A stretch of 64,000 nucleotides of DNA from Gloeopeniophorella convolvens (Eukaryota > Basidiomycota > Agaricomycetes > Russulales), in contig WTXD01000009.1 in the NCBI GenBank assembly GCA_022496205.1, positions 62,001 to 126,000 on the forward strand, in the 5' to 3' direction. The translations under genes and the position numbers were made by a program. Positions 36,118 through 47,884 of the stretch are shown in pieces. Position 1 is the stretch's first letter. The number at the start of each line of letters is the position of its first letter. The notes below the pieces were generated by a model. It saw only the letters and a list, made by a program, of their open reading frames with translations. It was not told the origin of the DNA and ran no database searches.

Positions 36118-37640
36118 CTAGTCGGCGCGTTCGGCGGCGCGCTCGCGCCCGCGCCCGCGCCCACGCACGTCCTCCATGTCGACGTCGCCCTCCGGCTCGC
36201 CCTCGGAGCGTGCGCGCGACACCGCGCCCGCCCGCTCGTAGTACACGTCGCGCGGGCTGCGCCGCGCGGGGGTGAGCGAGCGCGAGCGCGGCGAGACGGA
36301 GCGCGACGCGGGCAGCGGCACGTCGCCGGGGTGGTACCCGCGCACGTAGTCGTCGTGCTCGTCGGGCGCGTAGCGGCGCGGCGCAGCGTAGCCGCCCGGG
36401 CTGCGCTCGTGGTCGCGCAGGCGGCGGCTGCGCTCGCGCTCCCACTCCTGCTCGCGGTCGCGGTCGCGCGCGAGGCGCTCACGCTCGCGCTCCGGCTGGC
36501 CGTAGTTGTTGATGTTCGTGCCGGGGCCCAGGCGCTGGTGGTTGTGCACGTGCGTCGAGCCGCGCGAGCTCGTCGGCGAGTGCGAGTGCGAGTGTGAGCG
36601 CGGTGGCGAGTGCGTGCCTGGCAGCGGCTGCGCAGGCGGCGGCAGGTGCGACGTCGTCGCTGGCGCGTCGTATGAGCGGTGGATGCGCCGCTCGCGATCG
36701 GTCGGGGGATACGCATGGGGGTAGTCGCGGTACGTGGGGGACGGGGCCTCGTGGGCGGGCGGCTGGGGGTGCGTGTAGCTCGGGGATGGGATCTGGGCCG
36801 TAGGCACGGGGTGCGCGCCGCGGGAGCGTGAGCGGAAGTGCGACGGCGCGGCGGGGGAGTGCGCGTGCGCGTACGCGCCGTGCGAGTTGGGGTGCCGGTC
36901 GTACGCGGGCGACGGCTCAAGGTGCTGCACTGGCGGTGGAATCTGTTGCTGCTGCCGCGCATCGCCGCGGTGGCCCGAGGCGTACCGGGGCTGGGCGGAG
37001 GTTGGCGTATGGCCGCCGGGCGTGAGTGGGGGGGCGGGTGGCATTTCCGCGACGTGAACAGGCTGTCCATCAGGGCCCGCCATGACTCTGATGACGAAGC
37101 CGTGTGCCCTATAATGTTCCATCCCATGGTGGTCATTCGGTTCGAGGACGATGAAGTTCGATTCGAGGGATTCCCGGGATTGGGGGTGGCCATATGGCTG
37201 GTTGTGGGGCGGTGGATACGAGTGGGTGGGCTGCACAGGATGCGCGTTGGAGAAAGCCTGGCGCGAAGACAGGCGTTCGTATAGAATGCTACGGCGAATT
37301 TAGCACAGTTTTGGGCACGGACTGAACGCGACTCACGCCCGCTCGAGCCGAAGGCGCTGTATGTTCCTTTTGGACTGCAGGACTTTTATCTGCAGCTTGT
37401 CATTGTCCTAAGGAACAGCAGTGCGGTGCTGAGAGACCGGTGGTAGGCAGACGCGTCAGGTTGACTCACCAGCTCTATTTCTCTGACTTTCTTTTTCAAC
37501 TCTCTGTACTTGGCTTTGTATTTTGCATCCTCGGCGCCTGCAGCGATGCCCTGGGTGTAGTTCTTTCCTTTCTGCCTATTGTTGTTATGTTGAGCGGACG
37601 GAGGATAGTGCGAAGGGCCCGGTGAAGGCTGACGGGACAT
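36118..37640 (-). CDS. INO80 complex subunit F-domain protein
   Basis: Join of 37470-37640, 37337-37407 and 36118-37288 gives 470 aa; introns are 62 and 48 nt. Residues about 38-90 form the INO80F-type helical motif: AEDAKYKAKYRELKKKVREI, then ELDNDKLQIKVLQSKRNIQR and LRLERAILYERLSSRQ, which I recognise from fungal proteins annotated with this domain. The remaining 360 residues are disordered, His/Pro/Ser-rich, with RE/RD runs (ERERERLARDRDREQEWERE) and RS-like repeats (SRSVSPRSRSLTPARRSP) resembling splicing-related tails. A role in the INO80 chromatin remodeller is inferred from the domain alone. Confidence 0.8.
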
Positions 37641-39411
37641 GGCTGTGAAGTTACAAGGGGCGGAAGGGGCGACAGACCGTTGGAGAGGTGAAGCGGTGGC
37701 AGTCTGGGGGACGACAGAGGCTGTCCTGGTGTCGAATGTTGGCCGCTCTGTCGCGGCTTCGGCGATTTGCGTTGAAGACGCGGACCCGACACTCCGGCGG
37801 CGCCACCGGCCTTGCCACCCGCCGCCGCCGGTGCCTGCCAGTGCATAGCGACCCTCTCGTCATCGCTCCGCTCGACGTCGCTCGTCCGTCCCGCGACACA
37901 CTCATAGCCTCGTGGTACGTCCCCCACCGGGACTCGCCCGCATTGCTGCGCATGCGGCCCACTCCCAGCCCGTTCCATTCTGTGCATCCACATCGGTCTA
38001 TGCGATCTCCGACGCAGCGGGCCCCTTTACCTGTACCGATGACTTGTCTTCTCTTCCGAGGATCAGACAGCCGCGCGTCCTCGCGGTAAAACGTGTTCTC
38101 ACCGCGCCCCGTCATACAGCCCAGGAAGTACACTCAGGTACGGCGGTTAAATGCTATTATTCGGCGCACTTACAGATGCAATCTCGGTGCTTCCCTTTTA
38201 ATATTATACTGCAGTGATGCAGACGAGAAACAGCGTATTCGGGACTCCCTATATGCGGGGTACGGCGAGGAGGGCTGTGCCCGCGCACTCGGTTCGCTTC
38301 TGCCGTGGTCCCATCGCGCACGGCAGCGGGCGAGTCGGGCGGCGCGTTCGCTCGCCCCACCAGATGTCATCGAGCCCAGATGTGGGTCTCCTGTTAGGCC
38401 GTGATGATGTGCCGACCGCGCAGGTGAAAGCCTTATGGCGATGCGCACCAAATTTCCACTGTAAGCGAATGCCCTCTGACACTGGTACCTGATCCAGACA
38501 AGTTTAGCTCATCTGCGCAGCACGCATGCGAATAGAGAGCCCGTTTGCAGCTGCTGGATGCTTCTGTGATCGCTGTCTAGGTTCATCTGGCGGCACTGTA
38601 CTTGGCATCCAACAATAAGTCGTCCTAGGAAACACGACGAGTCCCCAGCTTTCGAGGCGATCTGTCGGTCTCCGCACGCCTGTCTCGGACGATGTCTCTG
38701 GGCAGGCGGAGATGGCCGGCTTGATACGATGCGCCTGCGATGAGGGTGACTCTATCCTACTTCACGGTAGAACTGTCCGTGGCCCGAGTTTGTGTTGCGT
38801 ATTAACGTACACAGACGAGCTCTGAATAACTCCGAGACGCGCCCCAATCGCGCGTCGGGTACAGGCGTCCCCGATGCGCATGGGCGCACACCCCCTTGCC
38901 CATGTTCGCATCGACGCTAGCGGGCACCGGTGGTGCCTATGTGGCGGCAGCGCGATGGCGACGATTATCAGGCGAGACTCGGTACGACGTCGCGGACCCA
39001 CGTAGCGAGGAATGTTGGCAATCAATCGGCAAGTGCTCTGGAACGGAGCGCGATCACTTCTTCGGGATGTACGGTTTGCGCCGTTCGACGGCCGTCAGAA
39101 CTCTGGCACTCGAGAACCCTCTCGTACATTGTGCGACATGGAACACACGCTGATTCCCACCACCGATCGGTCGGTCTCTTCAGGAAGCTGCTGGAGACGG
39201 ATAGGAGTCATCAGCTGGGTCCAGAAGTTGTGTCACAAGTAGAAATTTCCTTGTATTAGGCGGACCTCCCCAAACGATACATTATTTTGCACACGTACGG
39301 CGCGCGACGCGCGTACCCAGTCGGGAAATATCACGTGGCGGATTACCTCAGGGCAGGCTCCAGCGAGCGCGACTTCCGTTGTTCTCCGCCTACCATTCAC
39401 CATCATCTCCG
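37641..39411. other. 1.8-kb gene-poor stretch
   Basis: Between the INO80F protein (minus) and NDUFA13 (plus). Many short GC-rich open frames occur, none convincing. It presumably includes both promoters. No tRNA with proper arms was found by eye. Confidence 0.4.
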
Positions 39412-40284
39412 AGTTCGTCCTCGTTCCACATGTCTCCCTATTATCTCGTTGCGAACTGACCATACTTTCATGTGCAGTGTCTACCCCTTTCAGGCAGTGA
39501 GTCATGCGCATCACCTTTCCTGCTGGCGGGCGCCTGTGCTAGCTGGGATGGAGAGTTCTAACCGAGTTTCTGTTTTGCCTGTAGAGATATGCCCCCGGCG
39601 GGGGGCTTTGAGGCGGTCAGGTATAAACGGAATCTTCCATTGCGCGGCCCGAGTGGGTTAGCCATTCTTGGCGGCGTGACCGCCCTGTGCGCGTATGGGT
39701 TCTATCGTGTCGGAAAGGGAAACATCGAGAAGAGGTGCGTGTTTTGAGACAAAGAGTAGCGCGCGGGCGGGCGAACCGTTTCGGTGGTCGGTCAGCGGGA
39801 CGGGAAACGTGTCAAGTGATGGGGCGCGCCCAACGGGGAACGTGGCGTTGCATGGGATCCGGCCGCGTGACGACGCGATTGGGTGGCTTATCGCGGTCAT
39901 GCGTCGTCGGGCCGTACTGTGTGGTGGACCAGAAAAGGGAAAGAGGGACTGATTGAGATGCGCGTGTTTTCAACAGGGAGCTGCAACGGGAGAAGACCTG
40001 GTCACGCATTCACCTTGTGCCGCTGCTGCTGGCGGAAGGTGACCGGGACGCGTACCGGCGGGAGCAGGCTGCGCTGGTGCGGGAGAAGGAGATCATGAAG
40101 GATGTGAAGGACTGGGAGGTGCGAGTGCCGGCTTGCATTGACGCGCGAATTGATTGACTGACTGATAGCGCGTGTTGATTTTGGATTCTTACATCGCCCG
40201 GATTGCCCCTGGACTGTTTAGGCAGGGAAGAGCGTCTACAACAATCCGCGGTACCGTTCGTCGGAATACATTGTGGTTTTGTAG
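39412..40284 (+). CDS. NDUFA13: Complex I subunit NDUFA13 (GRIM-19 family)
   Basis: Exons 39478-39496, 39585-39734, 39977-40118 and 40222-40284, plus a single A at 39412 completing the start codon, give 124 aa. The product opens MSTPFRQDMPPAGGFEAVRY, then KRNLPLRGPSGLAILGG and one TM helix (GVTALCAYGFYRVGKGN), then helical HLVPLLLAEGDRDAYRREQA and EKEIMKDVKDWEAGKSVYNN. The second exon begins TGTCTACC directly after an AG and has no ATG in frame, so the start codon appears split A|TG by a 65-nt intron (39413-39477). A GTG start is the alternative. The 242-nt intron (39735-39976) is long for this genome. Confidence 0.87.
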
Positions 40285-40844
40285 AGTCAGGCTGCGTGAT
40301 GCGAACAGAGACATATTCTATTCTGTGGGATGACGCGTAGATGGACAGGTTACGACATGGGAAGACAGGACGTCAGAAAGGCGTCGAGGGGGGCACAGCT
40401 GAGGGAGGAGAGGGCCGGATTTGGGTGGCGGTGCACAATGTAACCCGAAAGGCCGGGGAGGACGTGCCAAGATGGGATGTGGCTTGAGGGCCGGGAGGCG
40501 TGCTAGCAGGGGGAGGAGGCGCCGGGACGCTGGGCGCGTTATGCCTGATTGGATGGGGGGCATTGGATCTGGGAGTGCCCTGGGAATTACCCCGGGAGGC
40601 GAGCGATAAATAATCAGAGGAATCAAAGGATAATCTGGCAATCTCGTCGGCGCGCGTTGGGCGATGACACGGCCCGAATGGGCAATAGTGAGAACCTGCT
40701 GTGCGCCTTTTTCCTTTCGAATTCCGGGGGAGGTGCGAAGCCGCTCTTGGATCGAAGCCCCAGGCAGCCGCTCGTCCGCCGACTCGCTGTCCCGTTCGAG
40801 TCACTCGCCGCTCGTCATAATGTTCGCCCGTCTCGCCCGTCCTC
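40285..40844. other. Intergenic upstream of the HMG-box gene
   Basis: No gene seen. An open frame in phase with the HMG gene extends upstream from 40664, but it precedes the TATA box and is taken as untranslated. Confidence 0.4.
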
Positions 40845-40851
40845 TATATAA
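40845..40851 (+). promoter_or_regulatory. TATA box of the HMG-box gene
   Basis: TATATAA, 41 bp before the chosen ATG at 40892. It makes the two upstream in-frame ATGs (40664 and 40820) unlikely starts. Confidence 0.6.
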
Positions 40852-40891
40852 CCCCCCGCGCCTTCCTCCTCTTCGTCCCTTTTCCGCACCC

Positions 40892-42767
40892 ATGCTTTCC
40901 CTCTCTCGCCGTCTCAGACACCGCAAACAGCCCTCTCCCATGCTCGATCATTCCCCCCTCGCGGAGTCCGTCCGCGATTCCTTTCCCCCCGAGTCCCCCG
41001 TCTTTGACTCGGAGCATCTCATCTTCGGTCCCCTCGACACGGATGACTCGCGCAGACACGACAATGCCTTTTCCTTCCCCTGGGACGCCGCAGGCGCCCT
41101 CCCGCCCTCGTCCCCTGCCCCCGCCCACTCCGCCACAGCCTCTCCTGCCTCGTCTGCCAGCCTCCTTGACTTTGGCACTTCACCTCCCTCGAGCGACTTT
41201 AGCTTCACCCCCGGTTCCTTCCCCGGCTTCTCCGAGATGAATCCCGCCTTTCTGGACTTTGATGACCGCAATCTCTACTCGAATTGGCTCGTAGATGATC
41301 TCTCAGTTCCCCCGCCGTCCGCTTCCGCCCCCATCTCCATCTCATCGGTGCCCGACCCACAGTCCTTACCCGCATTCGCCGCATCGTATGGCGACAGCTC
41401 GTTGGCCTTCCCCAAGATGGGCGCCTTCTCCCCCTCGCTCGAATATGCCGCTCTACATCCCCTCCCCCGCTCCGTCGACGAGACGCCCATCGCGTCCGTA
41501 TCTCCCCCGCAGATCTCGCAGCCTTCCTGGGCAGCCCAGCTCTGGAGCCAAACCGATGCGACCAGCCCAAACCCCACCGCGTCCCCGCTTCCGCAGCTCC
41601 TCCACCCTCCGGAGGAGACGGACAACTTTGCCACGCAACGCCCGCGCGCACGGAACAACTCTTTACCCGCTCACGCCATCTTCCAGTCTGCAAGCGCGCC
41701 TTCTGGATTCCAGGTCCGGGCCCCTTCCTTGGCGCGACCATACAGTAGGCGGGCCGAGTCGGTCAGCATGGACGAGGACCATGACGCCACGGTCCGGCGC
41801 AAGAGGAAGGTTTCAGACTCGGACCCATTGGATGGTCTTGATCGGACCCGTCAGGACGAAGGCGGTGCATGTGAGTTGGTTTTTTTCTAGACGTCCGCTG
41901 ACTCTCATCCGCTGATGCGCCCTTGATAGCACCGCAAAAGTCTCTGCTGCGGCCACCCAAGCTGGCACCCTCGGCATGGCAGCTCTACTTTACCGACTGG
42001 ATTCAACGGCATCAGGCCTCCAGTACCCGCAAACTCAATGTTGCGCAGGCCGCCAAGGAAGCTGGAGTGGAGTATGCCCGACTGAGTCCCGAGGAGAAGG
42101 AGGTATGTGTATTAGGCTGGTCCGCAGTTTCTATTTTGTTCACACCAAGCTGACTCGCACAATTAAGCCCTACAAGCGACGATCTCTTGCCATGAAGGAG
42201 ATTAGGGAGCGGGATCTGGCTGCCTATATGAGCTCATTGACTCCGGAGGACATCAAGCGCGAGAACGTCTTTCGGGCTGCGCAGCGCAAGGCCGGCAAAT
42301 CACGGAGGGGGAACATCAAGGACCCGAACGCGCCAAAGAAACCCCTGAGCGCATATTTATGTTTCTGCAACGGATTCGGTCGGACCCCCATCTGGTGAGG
42401 GAGGTCTTTGGAGATGAAACAGAGACGACAAAGCAGAGTGTCCTAGCTGCGGGGAAATGGCGCTCGATGTCGGACGAGGAGCGCAAGGTGCGTGACAGGT
42501 TCGATTCGTCTTGGGATACGCCGGAGCTGACATGTGACGGATCAGCCGTTCCTTGCGCAGGCCGAGCAAGAGAAGCTAGAGTACGAGTCTGCTCGCAAGC
42601 TGTACGAAGAAGGCACCACCGGTTACGGGACGAGCATCAGCTTTAGCGTCCTTCCGGAGAGCCCTTTCCATTCCACGGCCGCCGTCCCGATACGGCCGCT
42701 GCGACCCGTCAAGAGGGGGTCGGTTGCCGTCGGCTCTGGGAGCGAGGGCGACGGCTTCTATGAGTGA
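40892..42767 (+). CDS. Protein with two HMG boxes (apparent one-base frameshift)
   Basis: Exons 40892-41870, 41930-42102, 42168-42487 and 42546-42767; their sum is one base short of a multiple of three. A Ser/Pro-rich N-terminus of about 330 residues precedes HMG box 1 (KLAPSAWQLYFTDWIQRHQA; AAKEAGVEYARLSPEEKEPY) and HMG box 2 (DPNAPKKPLSAY, then MFLQRIRSDPHLVREVFGDE and KWRSMSDEERKPFLAQ). Box 2 changes frame at TATTTATG (42354-42361); adding one T would give AYFMFLQ. The protein would be 564 aa. It is probably a chromatin or DNA-binding regulator. The ends KLYEEGTTGYGTSISFSVLP are family-like in my memory. Confidence 0.85.
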
Positions 42768-43151
42768 GCCAAACCTGGCGGTCTCGCGTATTGTTCTGTG
42801 GACGTTGCGTGACCTGTGATTTCCTTTCTATCTCTGTTTTTGCCCAGGTTTATCAACCATTGGATACATGACACGATACCTGCGCCTCGTTATGATATCT
42901 TGATTCTGCTAGTCGTTTGTTGCTTTTTTTTTTTAGGAGGCCCACCGGGAGCCCTCTCGCCTCGATCGCTCGGTTTTACCTTTGATGTGGTGGTGACGAT
43001 GACGATGATGATGATGATGATGATGATTCCGACGATGGACCTGGCTTGATGCTGTATACCTGTATACCACTCTTGTTGTATTGTTAGGCCGAGCACTTAC
43101 TACGTCACGACCTTTATGGATATAGAGATGATCGAATAGTTGGTACAGAGG
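42768..43151. repeat. Convergent intergenic with (GAT)n tract
   Basis: Lies between the HMG and GNAT stop codons. It contains a (GAT)n microsatellite at about 43004-43027 and T-rich sequence near 42925. No gene seen. Confidence 0.5.
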
Positions 43152-43982
43152 TCAATGGAATAGGGGCAAATGAAGGACCATGTTCTGATGGGGCGCGCCG
43201 TCTTCGTCAAACTGGGGACCCTAGGAGAAGAAGAGAAGTTGGTAGGGGGGCTGAGATTGGCAGGCAGAAACGGGGAAGTCACCTCGGGGGCGTATCCAAA
43301 TCTAGCGGACAAAAGCGGTGTGAACGTGAGAAGGAGAGAAGAAGGATGTGAAAGGACTGCGGCGGCGGCAGCGGCAGCGGCAGGTGGCCGGCTCACCTGG
43401 CGTAAAAGGGTTTAACGGGGATCTGCGAGTGTGCGACGACTTGAGCGGTAGCAGGGAGAGGCAACGCGCCGGGTGACTGGGCGCGGACGTCAGCGGCAAC
43501 CCAGCTTTGGAGCGCGAGCACGAGCTCGCGACCAAAGTGGTGGCCGCGGTAGTCTTTGAGAACGGCGAGGCGGCTCAGTTTGTAACAAGGCACGGTGGTG
43601 GCCTCGGTGGTGGTGGCGGCAGCGCGGGAGGCGCGAATAGTCCCGATCGGTTGAAGAGAGGGCACGAGGCGGAGCAGAAAGTGCTCAGCTGTCTCGTCTA
43701 GACTGCGGAGAAGAAGCAACAGGGACGGCGGCGGCGGCGGCGGCGGCGGCAGGGGCGGCGTGCCGGGACGAATCGGTGAGGGTTCGAGGGGGATAGAGAC
43801 GGACGTGAGACGCACTCGTCAATCTCGGTGTCGAGCGGAAAACGCTGCTCGTGGTGAAAGACGGCAATGCGGACGGCGTAGCATTGGTCGCGGAGGGCGG
43901 CGCGGCCGGGCTGGCCCAGAGAGGGCACCTGGACGATCTCGTGGAGCGGGGGCGCGGCGGGAGAAGCAGCTGTGTCTGACAT
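43152..43982 (-). CDS. GNAT-family N-acetyltransferase
   Basis: Join of 43816-43982, 43397-43702, 43283-43301 and 43152-43220 gives 186 aa. GNAT motifs: CYAVRIAVFHHEQRFPLDTE (motif C side), then LRLVPSLQPIGTIRASRA, CYKLSRLAVLKDYRGHHFGR (motif A with R/Q-x-x-G-x-G/A-like acetyl-CoA loop), HSQIPVKPFYARFGYAPEGP (motif B) and the family C-terminus FDEDGAPHQNMVLHL. Exon 3 is only 19 nt. Intron 1 (43703-43815, 113 nt) contains a (CGG)n run. The substrate is unknown; it resembles small cytosolic acetyltransferases of the Gna/ElaA-like type. Divergent from the PPR gene. Confidence 0.88.
43737..43761. repeat. (CGG)n microsatellite inside GNAT intron 1
   Basis: About eight uninterrupted CGG units on the plus strand. 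It lies within the longest intron of the acetyltransferase gene. Confidence 0.8.
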
Positions 43983-44277
43983 TTGCGGGGACCGGGGGTG
44001 GAGAGGGTTGGGCTGGGTTGTGTCGGGAGATGCCGGGGGCAGCGTCGGTGTTGGTCCCGAGTTGGTCGTTGCGAGTTGGCTCAGGCTGGCTCGGAGGATT
44101 TGCGCCGCCATTCGGGCAGAGGCACTCGCACTCGCAGAGTCTCGCAGACTCCCTCTTCTGCCCCCTCCGTATTCTTCTCTTCCCAGGCTCAGATCAGCTC
44201 ACCTCAGATCGTCGCAGTCCGTCTGCGCCGCGTTCTCCGCGCGGAACGTCGCGTCTCTGCCCTGCCACGCGCGGCTC

Positions 44278-47200
44278 ATGCTCGAACCCCTCCGCGCCGT
44301 CGCACTCGCCCTCGCCCTCCGCTCCCCCGCTCGCTCTCTCCTCGCCCTCCCCGCCTTCTCCAAAGGCCGCACCCCGCCAACGCCCCGCCCCAGCCGCTCA
44401 AAGGGCAAGCAAAAAGCCGTCCCGGCCAAGATGACGACTGGCTCGACCACTCTGACTGGCTCGCCGCTGCCCACCGTATGCGCCCTGTCCACCCCTGTGT
44501 GTGCCATTGCCATGTGTGCTGACGTGTTGCCATGACAGACCCGCCCCTCGCCTGCGTCGGCGCCCGCCCCACCCACCACCACCGCGCCCTCCCCAGCGCG
44601 CGCCTTGTCCCCGCCTCCGCCGTACACAAGCCACCCAATCCACCGCCACGACATCGCCACACCCGCTCCTTTAGCCAGCAGGCCAAGGCCGTACGTTTCA
44701 ACGACACCGGCCAACCGGCGCTCTCCACCACCCCCGCCGCCATTCTCGACTGCTTCGTCGACGGCACCCGCGCGCACGGTTCTGCCGGCGGCGTCGACCT
44801 CGACGCCGCCTGGGCCGCGTTCGATCAACTCACTAGGGGCCCCGCACCGCTCGAGCCCACGCTCGTCATTCGCTTTGCCGACCAGGCCGTCGCCATCATC
44901 GAGGACGCCCCCGACGCGCCGGGCGACCGCGAGCGGCGGCTCCTCGCCAGCCTGCGCGCCGTGCTCGAGGCGCTCGCCGGCGACATCGCGCCGAACTTGC
45001 CCGCGTGCACCCACGCGCACTGTCTCTGCGCGCGGATCGAGGCCCTCCTCGGCCGTTTTGCCGAGGCCCGCGGCCAGATCAAGTGGGTTCTCGGCCAGCG
45101 CGCCGCCCCGGACGTCTTCCGCCTCGCGCCGCCCGAGCTGCGCATGCTCACCGCCGTCCTGCGCGCGCTCTTCCGCCAGCAGGGCGCGCCCGCGGTCCTC
45201 GACTATGTCCTCTCGTCCTGGCACGCCCTCGGCCGCTTCGTCAACGCCTCGCCGCCGCGCACGCACCGGCGGGCGCTGTCGCAACTCCATGATATCGTCT
45301 TTGACATATTCGACCACATCCCCTCCCCCGTCGCGGCGTTTGCGGAGCACGGCGCGCGCTCCGAGACGCGCGGCGTGCGTGCCGGCATGCTGCTCATCCG
45401 CTACCTCATCCACCGGCGCGTTCCCGAGGACGCGCTGGCCGTCTACCACGAGATGCAGCGCCGCAGGCTCGACCTCAACCGCCCGCTCAAGCTCTGGCTT
45501 GTCCGCGCGCTCGTCCAGGGCCACGCCGTCCAGCAGGCCAACGTCCTCTTTTCCAAGATCTCCAAGGGCGTGCCCAAAGGCCAGGAGGACGAGCTGTTCC
45601 TCGCCACCGCCCTCCATCTCTTCTCCTCCCAGGGCAACGTGGCCCGGTCCGAGGCGGCCTTTCAGGGGCTGCGCGACAGGGACGCCGCCGGTCTCCGTGC
45701 AACGGGGATGCTCCTCCTTGCGCACGCGCAGAACGGCGACGTCGCCACCGTCCTCCGGCTCTTCGAGGAGGGGTTCCCACGTGACATGCGCCACGTCCGC
45801 TGGCCAGACGTCTACGCGTACACCGCCGTCCTCACGGCGCACGCCAAGGCCAAGGACAGCGCGGGGCTGAACAAGTGGCTCCGGGAGATGATCGCGGACG
45901 GCGTCAAGCCCGACCGGCACGTCTACAACATCCTGCTGTCCGAGTGCGCGGACAGCGGCGCGCTGGACGACGTCGCGGCCGTCATCGAGGAGATGCGCAA
46001 CCACGGGCTCCCGCCCCTCGCCGAGACGTACACCACCGTCATCGCCGCGCTCGCCAAGCGGGGGGACCCAGTTGCCGCCGAGGCGTACTACAAGAAGGCG
46101 CTCAGGGAGGGCATCAAGCCCGACCGGCAGATGGTGGCGTCGCTCATGATGGCGCACTCGGAGGTCGGCTCGTGGGAGGGCGTCATCCGCGCGTTTGACT
46201 ACATGGCCTCGTCGGACAGCCGCCAGCTGCGGCCGCGCATCGACGTGTACAACATTCTGCTGCACGCGTACGTGCTCGCGGGCTCGCCGTTCGAGGTCGT
46301 CGCGGACGTGTTTTCCAAGATGGAGGCGTCGGGCGTGCGCCCGACCGCGCACACTTTTTCGATCCTGATCATGTCCGCGTGCGACTCGGGCCAGATGGAC
46401 GTCGCGCGGCGCATCTTTGCCGAGCTCGACGCGCTCGCGCAGCAGTGGGAGACGGGCCTCGCGATGAACGTCTACGCGCTCACCATCCTCATGGCCGGCT
46501 ACCTCCGCCTCGGCGACCGCGACCGCGCCAAGGAGGTCTACGACGAGATGCTCGTGCGCGGCATCGAGCCGTCCTCGGTCACCTACACCACCATCCTCTC
46601 CGCGTACACCGTCGAGGGCAGCGCAGAGAGCATCCGCCTCGCGTCGGACTACATGCGCTCCCTCGTCGACGGCGCGAGCACCAGCGCCGCGCAGCAGCGC
46701 GCGCTCGTCGCGACCTACGGCCGCTTCTCGGGCCTCGAGCACGTCTACGGCCCGCTGATGACGCTCTTCGCGCGCACCGCGCGCCCCGCGCAGGCCGAGG
46801 CGCTCCTCGACGACATGGTCCGCGCCGGCGGCACGCGCACGCTCGCCGCGCTCACGCTCCTGCTCAACGCGCACCGCAACGCGCGCGACGCCGACGCGTG
46901 CCGCCGCGTCTGGGCGGAGCTCTTCCCGCGCGCGCTGCGCCACTTTGCCGGCGCCGACGCGCTCTTCGCGCCCGACGCCGGTGCACACGCGCACGCGCAC
47001 GCGCCGCGCGTCGACCTCCAGCGCCGCGCGCACCTCCTCTGCGCGCCGCTCTCGATCCATCTCGATGCGCTCTCGGCCGCCGGCGCGCACGCGGACGCGG
47101 CCGCTGCGTGGCGCGCCGCGCGCGCCGCGGGCTTTGCGCTCGACGCGCACAACTGGAACCACCTCGTCGTCGTGCTCGTCCGCGCGGGCGAGCTCGAGCG

Positions 47201-47884
47201 CGCGTTCCTCGTCGTCGAGCGCGTGCTCCTGCCGTTTGCGCGCCGTGCCGCTGCCGATGCTGCTGCCGCCGCCGCCGCCGCCACCGCCACCGGCTCTACG
47301 TCTGCGCCGCGCGCGCATGTGCCGAGCCCGCTGCTGTACGACGACGCGCCTCCCCCGCCGCCCGCGGACACAGGCTCGGCGGACGCAGTGGACGCGGCGG
47401 ACGTAGTGGACGCGCCGGCGCTGCCGCGCGACGCGTCGGCCGCGGAGCGCGCGGCGGCGGTCGCGCGCGCGCGCCTGCTGCGCATCGGCGCGGACGTGGG
47501 CGTGGGCGCGGGGCGGGGCGACGAGCGCGCGGCCGCGCCCGACTTTGCGCACCCGCTGCACGTGCTACAGCAGATCCTGCCGTCGTGGAGCGCGTGGCGG
47601 CCGCACGCGGCGGTCGTCGCGCTGCTGGCGGACGTGCTCGCGCGGCTCGCGGCGGGGCACCTCGTCGCGCCCGTGCCGCCGCGCAGCAGCGAGGGGCGGA
47701 AGCGTTGCTCGGGGACGCGCCGCTCGCGCCGGGGTGGCACGGCGCGGAGAGCGAGGCGGCGGCGGCGCGCGGGGTGCTGGCGCGCATACATGCGGCGTGT
47801 CCGCGCGCGGTGGCGGTGGTCATGGAGCACGAGTACCGGGTGCGCGTGCGGCGAGAGTTGGCGGAGATGGTCGACGAGGGGTAG
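44278..47884 (+). CDS. Mitochondrial pentatricopeptide-repeat protein (two apparent frameshifts)
   Basis: Exons 44278-44475 and 44536-47884, with a 60-nt intron. It opens MLEPLRAVALALALRSPARS, a good mitochondrial presequence. The middle holds consecutive PPR units, for example VYAYTAVLTAHAKAKDSAGL, HVYNILLSECADSGALDDVA, ETYTTVIAALAKRGDPVAAE, DVYNILLHAYVLAGSPFEVV, HTFSILIMSACDSGQMDVAR and VTYTTILSAYTVEGSAESIR. The C-terminal third is Ala/Arg-rich with low-complexity runs. Two single-base losses are needed for one frame: near 44411-44423 (to reach DDDWLDHSDWLAAAH) and at G4 47693-47696 (to end EALLGDAPLAPGWH...VDEG). With both restored it is 1182 aa. PPR proteins bind organelle RNA; the target is unknown. 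Confidence 0.85.

Noticed and set aside
35856..37193. 445-codon minus-strand ORF overlapping the INO80F protein
   Set aside because: Another frame of the same exon; Thr/Arg/Pro/Ala-rich, and it lacks the spliced INO80F helix.
44199..47561. 1120-codon minus-strand ORF
   Set aside because: It is the exact antisense of the PPR gene. Very high GC removes stops from the opposite strand; the product is Arg/Ala/Glu repeats without domains, while the plus strand shows clear PPR units.
46379..47884. Separate 501-codon ORF at the end of the PPR gene
   Set aside because: Mostly an Arg/Ala/His-rich alternative frame of the PPR gene; only its last 60 codons may be real, as the PPR C-terminus after a frameshift.
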